From contig CM038704.1 of assembly GCA_021613375.1 (NCBI GenBank), positions 36,578,162 through 36,642,161 on the forward strand: a stretch of DNA of 64,000 nucleotides. Direction: 5' to 3'. The DNA comes from Megaleporinus macrocephalus (lineage: Eukaryota; Chordata; Actinopteri; Characiformes; Anostomidae). The position numbers and the translations under genes are program-made. The notes beneath the pieces were generated by a model, which was not told the DNA's origin, ran no database searches, and was given only the letters and a program-made list of their open reading frames with translations. The first letter of the stretch is position 1. The number at the start of each line of letters is the position of its first letter. Below are positions 48,948 to 59,453 of the stretch, one piece after another.

Positions 48948-51801
48948 CTTTATTTATAGAGCACCTTTCGTACCAGTGGCAGCTCAAAGTGCTTTACAGG
49001 CAGTTTTCATCAGTAATAACAATTACTTCAATAGGAGTATAGGTACTATGAAGTATTAATTAAACTAACTAACTAACTTTAATTAAAGTTAAAGAGATAC
49101 GTTTCTTTTAATTGTGTTTTAAAAGTGAGCACTGATCCTGACTGTCTAATTAAAACTAGAATTGAGTTCCACAGTTTAGAAGCAGAGTAATTGAAAGAGT
49201 CTCTCCATATTTGCTGTATTTTACTGAAGGATGTGCAGAAAGTCAGTATCTGCAGATCTAAGATCTCGAACTGGAACATAAACAGAGAGACTTCCTGTGA
49301 TGTTGCAGGTTCTAGATTATTTAAAGCCTTATATTTGAGTACAGAACTTTAAAGTCTATTCTAAAAGATACAGTGTACAGTATTTTTATTGTATATTTTT
49401 TGTTAGGATCTGAGCTGCACTAAACTACAGATACATTATGATATTCTCGAAGAGCAGATTAACAACTACAGTAGGGCAATGAAGATATCCAGACAGTCAT
49501 ACCTCTGTAGTGCAATTAATAAGCATAAAGATAATAAGTTCTCTTCTCCACCACAGACAGACTAATTAAACCTAACGCTATCTCGTCTCATGGGGACATA
49601 TCTTCGCAATTCATTTTCAAAATAAGCCAGCACTGATAAGACAGAGCACGGCTCAGCCAGCCAGAACAAGTATGAGTAACTGCTCTGATAAGCCACCTAC
49701 ATCAGTAATGACATCTTTCTCTGTTATCAGTTATCAGGATCTCACAACTGTTACAAACAAATCAAATGCATCCACATGTGACCTTGATCCAGTTGCTACT
49801 TCATTCCTTTAGAGGGTGTCTTTGTTCTGGATGAGGTCTTAACTGTTGTAAACTGATCTCTGTTATTGGCTGTTTTTCCAGATGCTTTTAAGACTGCCTA
49901 AGTAAAGTATCTACTAAAAAAGAGAAACCTGGATCCTTCTGTGTGTTGGGAATTTTTATGTTTCATAGCATCTGGTAAAAGCGTATGCTTCTAGATGGGT
50001 CCACTGAAAGCTGCAGGGCTCGTGGGAAGGTCATGGCTTTGGGGCTTTTTATGACAGGCAACTTTAGGCCCAAGAACAAGACCCTGCGATGTTATCTTAA
50101 AAACTTCTATTTGAGAACCACTCCACCCGGGAGATGATGATTTGGCCAGGTGTACCCAAAAAGGCCTGAAGAAGCAGGAAGGTGGGTCTATAAAAGACAG
50201 TGAAGCAGAGACATGATTAAGACCAGGGTAGATTAGTGTGTGAAAGCTTAGAGAAATGTTGGTACCGCAGTCAAGGAATCGGAATCGGACTTTATTTGCC
50301 AAGTACAAGGAATTTGTGTTTGGTAACAGAAGCTCACAGTGCACGATAACTGACTTTACAGAAGTAGCACATCCAATCTACACACACACACACACACACA
50401 CACAGTGACATACACGCACAGACACACCTGTAAACTTAACATGTGCAGAGTTGTATATTAAAAGTAAAGTGCTAAGTGCAGCAGTAAAGAACAGTGCAGA
50501 CTGAATTAAATAGATATAAATATGAAGAACAGAAGAGTCACTGGTTGAGACGATGGTACAGAGTGTTCTGAGACTATCAGATAAATAAAAAGTGCAGAAC
50601 AAGAAGAAGAGTGAGAGAACATCTGGATATGGATGTGTGTATGTAGTAGACTGTATCCAGAATGTAGCGTTGTGATGTTCAGCTGTTCATGAGTGTGATG
50701 GCGTGTGGGAAGAAGCTTCTCTGAAGTCTGGAGGTCTTGATCCTCAACTGACTGAAACGCCGACCTGAGGGAAGATACTGGAACAGGTGATGTCCAGGGT
50801 GTGACGGATCACGGACGATGTTCTCTGCCCGCTTCCTGGTTCTGGCCGTGTGCAGGTCCGGTAGGGAGGGTAACTTCACATCGATGGTTCTCTCTGCAGA
50901 CCTAATGATGCGCTTGTAGAAAAAGTTGTTTTCAAAGTATTAAATGCTTATTTAATACCAAACAAGTCATATGAGAAGTTTCAATCAGGTTTTCGTTCTA
51001 ACCATAGTACTGAGACAGCACAAGTTTTTCAGCCTATTAGATACAGTTTTAGCATGCTTTAATTCATACTTAACAGATAAACAGTTCATGGTAGCACTAG
51101 GACGTTACTCATCAACAGTACCACAACGGTCAGTTCTAGGACCTTTGCTAATGACACACAACTATATATTTCCATTCCTTCTGAGAATTTACATTCAGTA
51201 GACAGATAGACGTACAAGCTGTGTGTCAGATATTTCTCAGTGGATGTCAACATTTTACAATTAAATGAAAATAAAACTAAAACATTTATTATAAAACTCA
51301 GAGACAAATGCTTCATGAGATTTGGTTCTTTAGCTATGAATATAAAACATGAAGTACATAACCTGGGTGTGATCTTAGACTCTGAGCTCAATTCGGTCTA
51401 TAATGCTCTGAATAATCTAGCACCATCTTACATCACAGAATCATCTCTGGTAATGTGCCAGTTCCTAATCTTAGATCTGTAGCTACTGACTTTCTGCACA
51501 TACTGTCCGTAAAATACAGAAAATATTCAAAATATATAAAAAATACAGACTTTCAGTTATTCTGCTTCTAAACTGTGGAACTCAATTCCAATTTTTATTA
51601 GACAGTCAAGCTCAGTGCTTACTTAAAAAAAAAACAAAAAAAAAAAAACATATCTCTATAACTTGGGGTTAATTTAAATGTTGACATTGTAGTACCTATA
51701 AAATCAAACTTGTCTTTGCTAATTAAGTTTAGGTTCTTACTGATTAAAAATATACAGCACTTTGAGCTGTCACTGGTATGAAAAGTGCTCTGTACATAAA
51801 G

Positions 51802-51848
<47 letters not shown>

Positions 51849-54056
51849 CTTGTCATTATACAATTTGCCGCACCAAAGTATTGTACATTTATTTTTAGGC
51901 AACTATTTTACAACCTTTATTATATACAAGGGAAAAATACTGACCCCTGTGTGTGGTGGGTACAGCCATTAACATCAGTTTCATTTAATGTCTTTCCACT
52001 CTATGAATTGCAGTCAGCAAACCAGGATATACAATTTGAGACAGGAGCTGCTGATTTAACCTTTAAATTACTGCTTATACACATTTTAGATTTACCAGTT
52101 ATAGTTTGTTTGTTTTGGGCTTTTATGCATGAGTTTATTTGTTAGGTAACAGTAAGCAGTCCAAAACAACCCTGACTCACAGGGAATTCTCATTCACGAA
52201 CACTTCCATCCAGCAAATTGTGTTGTCTCTTTGTAGTGCTGAGATGTTTTTGCTTAATAAGATGCGTGTACATGAATAACCATTTTAATGTTTAGGGAAT
52301 GGAAACGTTTTTATCTCTGCAGGAACATTGCTAGTTTTTGTTTTTATTTATTGTTCTGTCCGTTAAAAAAAAAAAAAACAGAATTTGCCCATTTAGAACA
52401 GTGTTAGGACAGAAATATAAATTAAAATATTTTTTTTTATTTATATGTTAAGCACATCCTATGTGTAGAATTTTCACAGTTGTTCACTGTGGTCTTCAAA
52501 TCCCCAAAAACAAATCTGGCCCAAAGTCTTTCTGCAATTGATCTTCTTTGTCCATCCAGCATCTACCAGCAAAGGAACTGAAGCCAGAATCTTTTTAATT
52601 ATTTTATTCCATTAGTAAAAAGCTAAAGCTCCAGACTGAGAGGTATGAACAGGAACAGGAGCTGAACCAACACTACAGAATGAAATTAAAGCAAAGACAT
52701 CAAAACTGTATGTACATAGTAACTACCTTCCAGCTGACTTGAAAACAAATCACGCACAAACTTGAATGTGAGATAAAACAAAAAACACATTGTTTTAAAG
52801 TCCAACTCTTTCCATCTCCAGGTCCCTGTTGTAAGTGTGGCTCCAACTCAGACAGCACACCCTGCAGTTGTTAGTCCGTTCCAACCTCACTATCAGCAGG
52901 TAAGAGAAATCTGTTAAAAGGAGGGCCATTACTTCACAACTTTCTGAGGTCCTTTTATCTGTGTTGAAAGTGAGCAGACAGTCCACAACTAGGGTGCCAC
53001 AACTGATGCTACAAGTATGTATATGTATGTAAAGGAAAGGTAAAGGACATTGAAGTGTCTTTCACAACAAAGTGAAAAAAAAATATATTAAATAAAATAT
53101 ATACTTAAAAATTATTGTGTATGTGCCTAAATATTAATAAAATCTACTTTCTGGCCGTTGTAAGCATTGAATGTGTCTTAGAATGCTGATGTGGGTTTAC
53201 ACGCCCTATGATTTTAATGCTGATGTGGGTTTCCAACCTATGATTTGGTCCTAAAATGAAACGAGCTGTTTCCCTGCTCTGATTGGCTGGTTTACTACAA
53301 GAAACAATGTTGATCGCACAAAAGCAACATGTATAAATAGTCAAAATAATTAAACCTCTATGTTAATAAACTCAGTCCTCATAATGTTTTGTTAGCTATG
53401 CTAGTTAGCTTGTTAACAGCTAAAGTTACCTATACTAGCTACTCGCTTTCGATCTTGACATCAAAACAAAGTAAATTAAAGTTGCTACTCTGTACAGTAC
53501 AAGCTGAAGTTTCTATTTGTCAGCTTGTTTTGCATTTGTTCCATTCCACAAATGGTGCTGCAATTACATTTTGGTGCCTGTACAAGCTGTAGCATTTAAG
53601 GTGGAATGGAGCATTTCATTAAGAAGCTGACAAACATGAAGACAATGTTTAAAGATAAGCATCAACAATGTACTGCTGACAGTTTTGTTAAATTTGTATT
53701 TAAAGGAGGAATTATAGTTTTTAAGGTTCATGATGTGTCAGTTTTATGTACTGAATTCTCCTAATTCAACTATGACTATGTAAATATAGTTTTTCATTCT
53801 ACGACACTCGCGTCAGCACCTGAGCCTTCTCATTGAGCATCAAACATCAGGTGTAGCGCAAGGATTGTCATTGGTATGCGAGGGAGGGCACCGAAAATAA
53901 ATCATAAGAATGTCTCTGATTAGCGGGGTTAACTCAGCACATCTTTCTCTCTTTTAACAGAATGTGTTTAATATCACAAATCCCACCATGAATCTGAACA
54001 ACATACCTACAGACGATCCTCCATCATACAGCGAGTGTGTTGCACAATCCCAATGA
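44512..54056 (+). CDS. MS4A gene 4: four-span membrane protein with PPxY tail, 222 aa, 7 coding exons
   Basis: Coding exons 44512-44592, 45783-45884, 46090-46143, 47218-47361, 47588-47701, 52822-52899 and 53961-54056 (TGA), all phase 0: 27+34+18+48+38+26+31 = 222 residues. The exon with the ATG starts at 44,491 after TTTCTTACAG. There is no KGEPKALG, but exon 2 (ITQILLGVIHLVCGVVMAL), FWGALT/YIVTGILSIT and VGMNVLSVLTAG are clear MS4A helices 1-3; helix 4 is VVMILSGFELVTSFIMVAM. The second extracellular loop has Cys114 and Cys123 bracketing two N-glycosylation sequons (N116-A-S, N119-Y-S). The cytoplasmic tail is Pro/Gln-rich and ends in DDPPSYSECV: PPSY (211-214) fits the PPxY motif bound by WW domains (NEDD4-type ligases). 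Intron 5 (5.1 kb) is full of nested LINEs. This is the plus-strand subtype shared with gene 5. Confidence 0.9.
44732..44990. mobile_element. MITE family A copy (good termini)
   Basis: It opens TTGTCGCTGTCCAATGAAAA ... ATCTTCAAAATGGCAG and closes TTTCTTTGGACAGTAAC. It abuts the AT microsatellite at 44,995, beyond which a second copy in the same orientation starts. In intron 1 of the gene 4 coding part. Confidence 0.7.
44995..45068. repeat. (AT)n microsatellite between two MITE copies
   Basis: Uninterrupted AT repeat, 74 bp. Short peptide ORFs of alternating Ile/Tyr here are artefacts. Confidence 0.95.
45068..45317. mobile_element. MITE family A copy (best inverted termini)
   Basis: Left ATTGCTGTCCAACGAAAAAC ... 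CATCTCCAAAATTGC; right GGAGATACATATTTTTATTG then GACAGCGACAAT, an imperfect inverted repeat of about 30 bp. No coding capacity. TA-rich flanks suggest insertion at TA (inference). Confidence 0.75.
46660..46860. repeat. Degenerate short tandem repeat (about 34 bp), MS4A gene 4 intron 3
   Basis: Recurring CAGACTGTGATTCATCC / GGTTTAGATACTCA phrases. A reduced version is in the corresponding intron of gene 5 (63,520-63,570), so it predates their duplication. Confidence 0.6.
48890..49390 (-). mobile_element. 3' end of a related LINE inserted on the opposite strand
   Basis: It starts with the (ATA)n complement of an (ATT)n tail (48,890-48,947), then the reverse of the same 3' UTR motif as the host LINE (AGAGCACCTTTCGTACCAGT), then a minus-strand ORF2 C-terminus (SKLWNSILVLIRQSGSVLTF). 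The right end is approximate. Confidence 0.7.
50268..50935 (-). mobile_element. 3' end of a second LINE family, opposite strand
   Basis: The minus strand encodes a C-terminal LINE block (LPSLPDLHTARTRKRAENIV; PGHHLFQYLPSGRRFSQLR; FFPHAITLMNS), then a UTR ending with AATAAAGTCCGATTCCGATT, a short tandem tail. A CA microsatellite (50,380-50,404) lies inside. The sequence matches the block at 34.8-35.0 kb in arrangement but is a different family. Confidence 0.7.
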
Positions 54057-54293
54057 CTGAGTATGATGAGAGAGACGGCCTGCGACATGACATTCTATTT
54101 TGAAATGTTTCATTGTATAGTCATTGAATGATTGTATGACACTGTGGAAAAATCAGAGAGCACAACTCATTCATTCCTTTTTTCAGAGCTATTTCTGAGG
54201 AGCTAGATATAAGACAATCTAACTTCATAAGGAATGAGGAAGTCAGAAGATTGTCAAATAGGACTCCTAACAACCACCCGCCAGACCTGGTAG

Positions 54294-54791
54294 CAAGGGT
54301 GTAGAATTAGCATGGATGGAAGTTACGTGTCTCCACCAATATCCAGCGATTATACAATTGTCCCCACCAATAACTTGATCCCCTCTAAAAAAACCTGATC
54401 TGTCATTGTTTCATTAACCTAGAGGTGCAGAAATGGTTCAATCACGTTCTTTACTGGAGTCCTGCCTCCCAGTGACAAATATGGCCAGTGTGATTGGCTG
54501 TCTTTCCCTGCTGTCACGTGAGACTCTGTAGCTATGTGAGGTTGTTAGCAGAGCCATAACTGGATGGAAAACCTTTCCAGTCATATGAGACTTACTGTGC
54601 AAGACTCAGGTCCAACATGGGTGTGAAAAGCAAGTAAGGATGGCAGCAAAAAAGCTTTTTTTCAAAGAAACGTGTAAGTCACTTAAAGTCTAGTTCACTA
54701 ACGAAATGAGTCAATCATAATAACGTTAATGGTGATATTAGCCTTTGGCGTATAGGTCCCCACCAATGTCAAGAGCAAATCTGCGCCCTTG
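54294..54791 (+). mobile_element. hAT-like MITE, 498 bp, with perfect 8-bp TSD, in the gene 4 3' region
   Basis: Termini CAAGGGTGTAGAATTAGC and (reverse complement of the right end) CAAGGGCGCAGATTTGC are inverted repeats. The flanks are an identical 8-mer CCTGGTAG (54,286-54,293 and 54,792-54,799). It has no ORF. It begins 238 bp after the MS4A gene 4 stop codon, so it is probably inside the 3' UTR. A truncated reverse copy is at 10,808-11,091. Confidence 0.85.
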
Positions 54792-54941
54792 CCTGGTAGA
54801 CTACAAAAACTGTCCCTATCAGATAAACCGAAAGCTTTCATGTTTGAAAGAGAGGTGAACATCAAGCTCCACTCTTACATCAGAGGCAGAAAATAGGTCC
54901 AACCTTTTTAGACTAAGCTTTTAGTGGTGTGGAAGATATTA

Positions 54942-54947
54942 AATAAA
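54942..54947 (+). promoter_or_regulatory. Candidate polyadenylation signal of MS4A gene 4
   Basis: First AATAAA downstream of the stop that I noticed, about 890 bp away and past the MITE. An earlier non-canonical signal cannot be excluded. Confidence 0.3.
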
Positions 54948-54999
54948 TGAAGGGTGATCTCTGACTTTTGCACAGTGCAATGCTATTCATATATTTGCT

Positions 55000-56100
55000 T
55001 ATTGTTATTTATTGTTACATGAACACCTTGAATCTATTCTTTAGTTCCATTGTTTGTGTGTACTTAATGATACATGAAGTAATAGAAATGTTTCAAAATT
55101 AGTTGCTACAATATCTTCCTGCAAAAAAATATCTTTCTTTCTCTAGGTTTTACTAGAAAAGTGTATTTCCTGAAGAAAATGCTTAAGCAATTTGAGGTTC
55201 CTAGATGTGCTTGTGGATTAGACATATAAAGAAGTGATGGCCAATTTGTGAATTAGACACATAGCAGAGTGGCTCTATGGAAGTAAAAGAGGGATGAAAA
55301 ATAACAAACAAATAAGTACAAGTCATAACAATATGAAACTTGGCATCTGGGGTCTGTGAGTATGCAAAACTGCAGAAGTACAGTATGTAATTCTGCAACC
55401 TTTACACCCCATTGATTTCTTTGGAAACACAAATTTATTGTACAAAAAGACTACAATGGATCAAAAGCCTGTATATAAGCAGAGCATTCCTGATCAGACT
55501 GAACATTCCAGAGATAGAATGGTGTCAATATTTTCATTATATATCAATATTAAATTTGAATTCTTTAATATCAAAATTATTCATCATATCATTTCCATAC
55601 TTGGACTAATGCTGCCAGGAATAATTTGCAGGCTTTCCAGGGTAGTTTTAATAAAATGATGCATTTAAGAAATGTTTTATTGGTAATTTATTGGTAATTG
55701 CTCTTAATAAAGCATAGAAAATAATGAATCACTCTAAATAAATTAAAGATTTTGGCATTTCAGCAATAAATACACCAATACATACATCTGATAATTAATA
55801 TTGTTGGAGAGATCATAGCAAACAATAAAATATAAACTGAATGTCATGTTTTGACATGAATATTATGAATTTGATATGATATTTGTGTTCATCTTAATAC
55901 ATATTCCATATTTAGTTGCTAATGTATGTGATGTAGTCTATAAATGACATCTCCTGCTTTGGGCTATAAGACAGATGCACCTTTCTTAGTCATAGTCATA
56001 TTTGAACATTCTTGGTGAAATGACATGTTTTTTTAAACATTTCTATTAACTGCCTAAATTTTATATGCCATATTTTAAAATATTGGGAAAAATCTAATCC
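55000..56100. other. Intergenic AT-rich DNA between MS4A genes 4 and 5
   Basis: No coding, RNA or named repeat signal was recognised. Confidence 0.35.
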
Positions 56101-56119
56101 CAGCAATATTTTGAATATC

Positions 56120-56495
56120 CAATTAAAAGCTGCTGAATCTCCATATTTCTGTCTCAAAGCTGCTGCTCTCCACATGTCAATCTAAAAGCAGCTGTGTCTC
56201 CACATATCTACCTACAAGCCCTTGAATCTCCATATTTCCATCAAGAAGCTACTAAATTTTCTATAACCACCTAAAATACACCATATTTCCACACAAAGCT
56301 GCTGGCCCCCCATATATCCAGCTATTAGCTGCTGAATCTCCATATTTCCATCTAAAAGCCCTTTCACCTCCATATGTCCGTCAAGAAGCTCTATGTATTC
56401 TCCTAAAAATGCTATATTTCCATCCAAATGCTGCTGGATCCCCATATATCCACATAAAAGCATAAGTATTTTCATGTAAAAGCTGCTGGCCAAAG
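56120..56495. repeat. Degenerate minisatellite, about 31-bp period
   Basis: Repeated phrase GCTGCTGAATCTCCATATTTC with variants (CCATATATCC, TCTAAAAGC), roughly 12 copies. The minus-strand ORF across it is a product of the repetition. Confidence 0.8.
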
Positions 56496-56712
56496 ATGGT
56501 ATAATCATATCTGGGGAACCAATCAAAGAAGCAATCTAAAGTGCAACACCAGAAAAGCCCAAGCAGGCAGAGCTGTGGACAAACTGGCTAAAGGCAGCGC
56601 TAAAACAGTGAAGCCTGAAGGGAGCAGAGTGGTCATAAACATGAAGTTGCAGATAGAACATCAAAACATAGGCACCAGCGATTGGTTGAGAGTAATGAAT
56701 TAGCGAATAACA

Positions 56713-56985
56713 TACTGTTAGAGTCTTAGTCATGGTATGCTTCTCCTCCTGTCTGTGCCCCTCCTTGTCTCCGCTCACTATAGGCATTCCCCTCACCTGT
56801 TTCTTGCGTCTCTCTGTCTCAGGTGTTCCCAGTCCCCCGTCTTCTTAATCCCTCTGTCTGCTCCCTCTCCTTGTCTAGCATTGTTTGTGTTTATGTGGTG
56901 CTGTGGTGGTGATGTCACCTGGTTTTGTTATTTTGTATCTCTGTTTTCTGTATTAACTATGGACTTCAATAAACAATAAACTTTC
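56713..56985. other. GC/pyrimidine-rich island, possible solo LTR
   Basis: The compositional break begins near TGTTAGAGTCTTAGTCATG and ends with TTCAATAAACAATAAAC. The base composition and ATAAA near the end recall fish LTRs, but no target duplication or tRNA primer site was found. Confidence 0.25.
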
Positions 56986-57132
56986 ACTTCCATTTTTATC
57001 AGGTTAATATACAATTAACTAATAAGGTTCTTGGTACTAGTTCTTATTAATAAGTCAATTAGTCAATAATATTCAGAAACCTTCATCAGTCCATTAAACA
57101 CCTAATTAGATCATCACATAATATACAATACA

Positions 57133-57664
57133 ACATGGTGCATTAGCGTAGGAACCGAGGGGGATGGGGGGGACGTGTCCCACCAAATATCAGAAAAATT
57201 TAGATTTGTCCCACCCAAAAATTAAACCACAGAAAAAGCAGAAAGCTTTAAACACGAGGTCAGGGATGAGAGCAATGAATAACACAATTTACTGCAATAA
57301 AAATGGCTTTTGTATATAATGTTGTTATGGTAACAGACTAGGAGGGTTTGGGTTAGATAACGTTTGTATTAACTTTTGTCAGAAAGCACTCTGAAACGTA
57401 AAGTTACATTACTCTCTGGCCACATCCCAAACTGCAGACTGCTACTACACTAATAAATAAAATAAATAAATTAATGAATAAATAAAAGGACATCATAGCT
57501 AGAAGTCCTTTCAGTAGTGCAGCATGTAATGTTCCAGAGGGTGCTGTTTGGGACACAGCCTTACTGTCTAACATTAATGTTAGTCTTGTGTAGTCAGAAA
57601 ATCTTAACGTACTTTGTTTATCATTTCATTTCAACATATTATATAAATAATATATTTTTTGTTA

Positions 57665-57707
<43 letters not shown>

Positions 57708-57940
57708 TCCAGACATTGCATGTATAATTTTTCTGACAGCAGTACTATGTAATGTGAAGTATCTTATTTAGTTTGTAAAGTGCCCTTTAATTGGACTTAT
57801 CTAATAATAAACATAGATAATCACTATACATACAGTGGAATCATCTTATATGTAATAATTTTGGGGATAGGGTGAGCTTTGATTCATATTAGCAAATGTG
57901 CCCCCCCTCATGTCAAAGCCTCTCCTATGCCCTTGACATA
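57133..57940. repeat. Possible dispersed element with G-rich termini
   Basis: The left part, GCGTAGGAACCGAGGGGGAT, and the right part (reverse complement GGCATAGGAGAGGC ... GAGGGGGGGCAC) are loosely inverted. In between is AT-rich DNA with a TA microsatellite (57,666-57,702). No target duplication was identified. Confidence 0.3.
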
Positions 57941-58980
57941 GCGTATCAGTCATATCAGGGAAAGTTTGAAAGAAGGAACCGACTGATTTCACTCTGTGTC
58001 TTCTGCTCTTTAGCAGCTCAGTCACTGTATAATTACCAGCTGTACTCTGTTTCAGTCAGTCAGACAGTCCAGCAGCATAAGCGACTAAAATAAGCTATAA
58101 CAGATTGAACACCCACAGGTGTCCTGTCTCCCAGTCAGATCTAATTCAACAGACTGTTGCATTTTGGGGGCAGCCTTGTGCTGGAAAACTGTGGAAAAAG
58201 TGAGTCTCCATAATCAGAGCACAGCGACACAAACCTGAGGTCGTTCTCAGAGCTAGCTGGTCACTGTCTACCTCTACTGATTCTGAGCTTCTGTTTCTTG
58301 TGAAATTGTTTCTTTCCATGCAAAAAACAATATCTATGAAAACAGAGGTCAGGCCCGTATCCATTAGACTGATTTTATCAGAATGTCCAGATGGTCATTC
58401 ATGGTTGTTTCTTTGTGCAATCCACGTCAACCAATTGTATCAACACCAGAGGGACAGCAGCAGTAGTTTCTATTGGTAGTTTCTATTGGTAGTTTCTATT
58501 GCCAGCCAAATGTAAGTTTTACCACTTAGTGAGCACTGTACACATCTTAAAAACATTCAGCCTTTTTGTTTTGTGCTCTGTTTAGTGTGGAGCTGCATCA
58601 CCAGCATCCGCTCAAAGCTAAACAATCCCATGTTTGTGTGTTTGGTGAGAAGTGTGGAACGCCCTTTAATCTTGTCCAGTCTAATCCAGTCTAGGCTTAT
58701 AACACTACATCTTTAACCTTAACATAAAATGTTTTGTCAAGTCATTTCGGCATGGTGCTGATAATAAATAAATAAATAAACAAATGAGTAAATAAATGAA
58801 TAGATCACAAGACAAAGCGTTGCTGAGTGCTGGGCATTTGATTTATCGTAGCAAGTATGTTCCCCACTCCTACTCCCTTGATGACAGAGTTACATGTACA
58901 TACAGTGAATGGTTTGAACACACTGTGGCCGAGGTTACAGTGAACATTTACAGGCAATGACAAAATACATATTATATGAT
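57941..58980. other. Upstream intergenic DNA of MS4A gene 5
   Basis: Contains a short AAAT microsatellite (about 58,765-58,800) and three tandem copies of TTTCTATTGGTAG (58,465-58,500). No gene was recognised. Confidence 0.35.
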
Positions 58981-59021
58981 TACGGTCAGGTGTTTTACCA
59001 GCATTACCATGAGGATTCCAA

Positions 59022-59048
59022 AGGTCAAAAAAGTACAGTACAAGGTCA
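59022..59048 (+). promoter_or_regulatory. Conserved promoter block of MS4A gene 5 with two AGGTCA half-sites
   Basis: GGATTCCAAAGGTCAAA, with a second AGGTCA 15 bp later, matches the gene 4 block at 44,130-44,163. The upstream TTTACCAGCAT also corresponds. Confidence 0.45.
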
Positions 59049-59069
59049 GCAGAAGGAAGAACAACGGTT

Positions 59070-59116
59070 TCATTCCATAGAATCTCCACAAAGAAGAATG
59101 CTGAATTCCATTACAG
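59070..59116 (+). other. Putative 5' non-coding exon 1 of MS4A gene 5
   Basis: GAATCTCCACAAAGAAGAA ... CATTACAG followed by donor GTAAAA, aligned with the gene 4 leader ending at 44,245. The 5' end is estimated. Confidence 0.55.
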
Positions 59117-59453
59117 GTAAAAATGAATAAATAAATAAATAAAAATGAACTTATTTAAACAAGTATCTCAATGGCTGGCTCTTTTTCCTACAGAGGAGGA
59201 TATACGCAACTGACCGATCTCGTAAAACACTGTATAAACTAAACTAAACTAAACTTTGCTGTTATTTAATCTTCTTTTACTAGTAAAATAAAGGACTAAT
59301 GCTTGTTAAAGGACTGTACGGTTTTGTGTGACCTTGGCTTATCTTTATGAAAATAGAGGTAATGACTTAGTAGCCGCTGATTATTAAGGTTTGAATAGTA
59401 AGCACTGTAATAAAACTGATGGTTTCTTACAGGTGAATAACTCTTCATTAAAG

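Larger units (their letters stand above)
48740..51850 (+). mobile_element. Decayed LINE (CR1/L2/Rex1-like) with nested insertions, gene 4 intron 5
   Basis: Plus-strand fragments in order: SYNDLASDLNARLG...PPKENKNSNTKKW (48.75-48.88 kb), RQSYLCSAINKHKDNKF (49.5 kb), SNASTCDLDPVATSFL (49.76 kb), YEKFQSGFRSN (50.97 kb), FNSYLTDKQFMVALG and SVLGPLL (51.05-51.15 kb), DTQLYI-like remnant, LNENKTKTFIIK and HNLGVILDSELN (51.26-51.39 kb), then a 3' UTR with CACTTTGAGCTGTCACTGG and an (ATT)n tail at 51,803-51,849. The order follows a LINE ORF2 from linker through RT to tail. It is broken by stops, frameshifts and two minus-strand insertions (48,890-49,390 and 50,268-50,935). Confidence 0.7.

Noticed and set aside
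56713..56985. Solo LTR
   Set aside because: TG start and ATAAA-like signal only; no matching terminal CA, target duplication or internal retroelement sequence was found.
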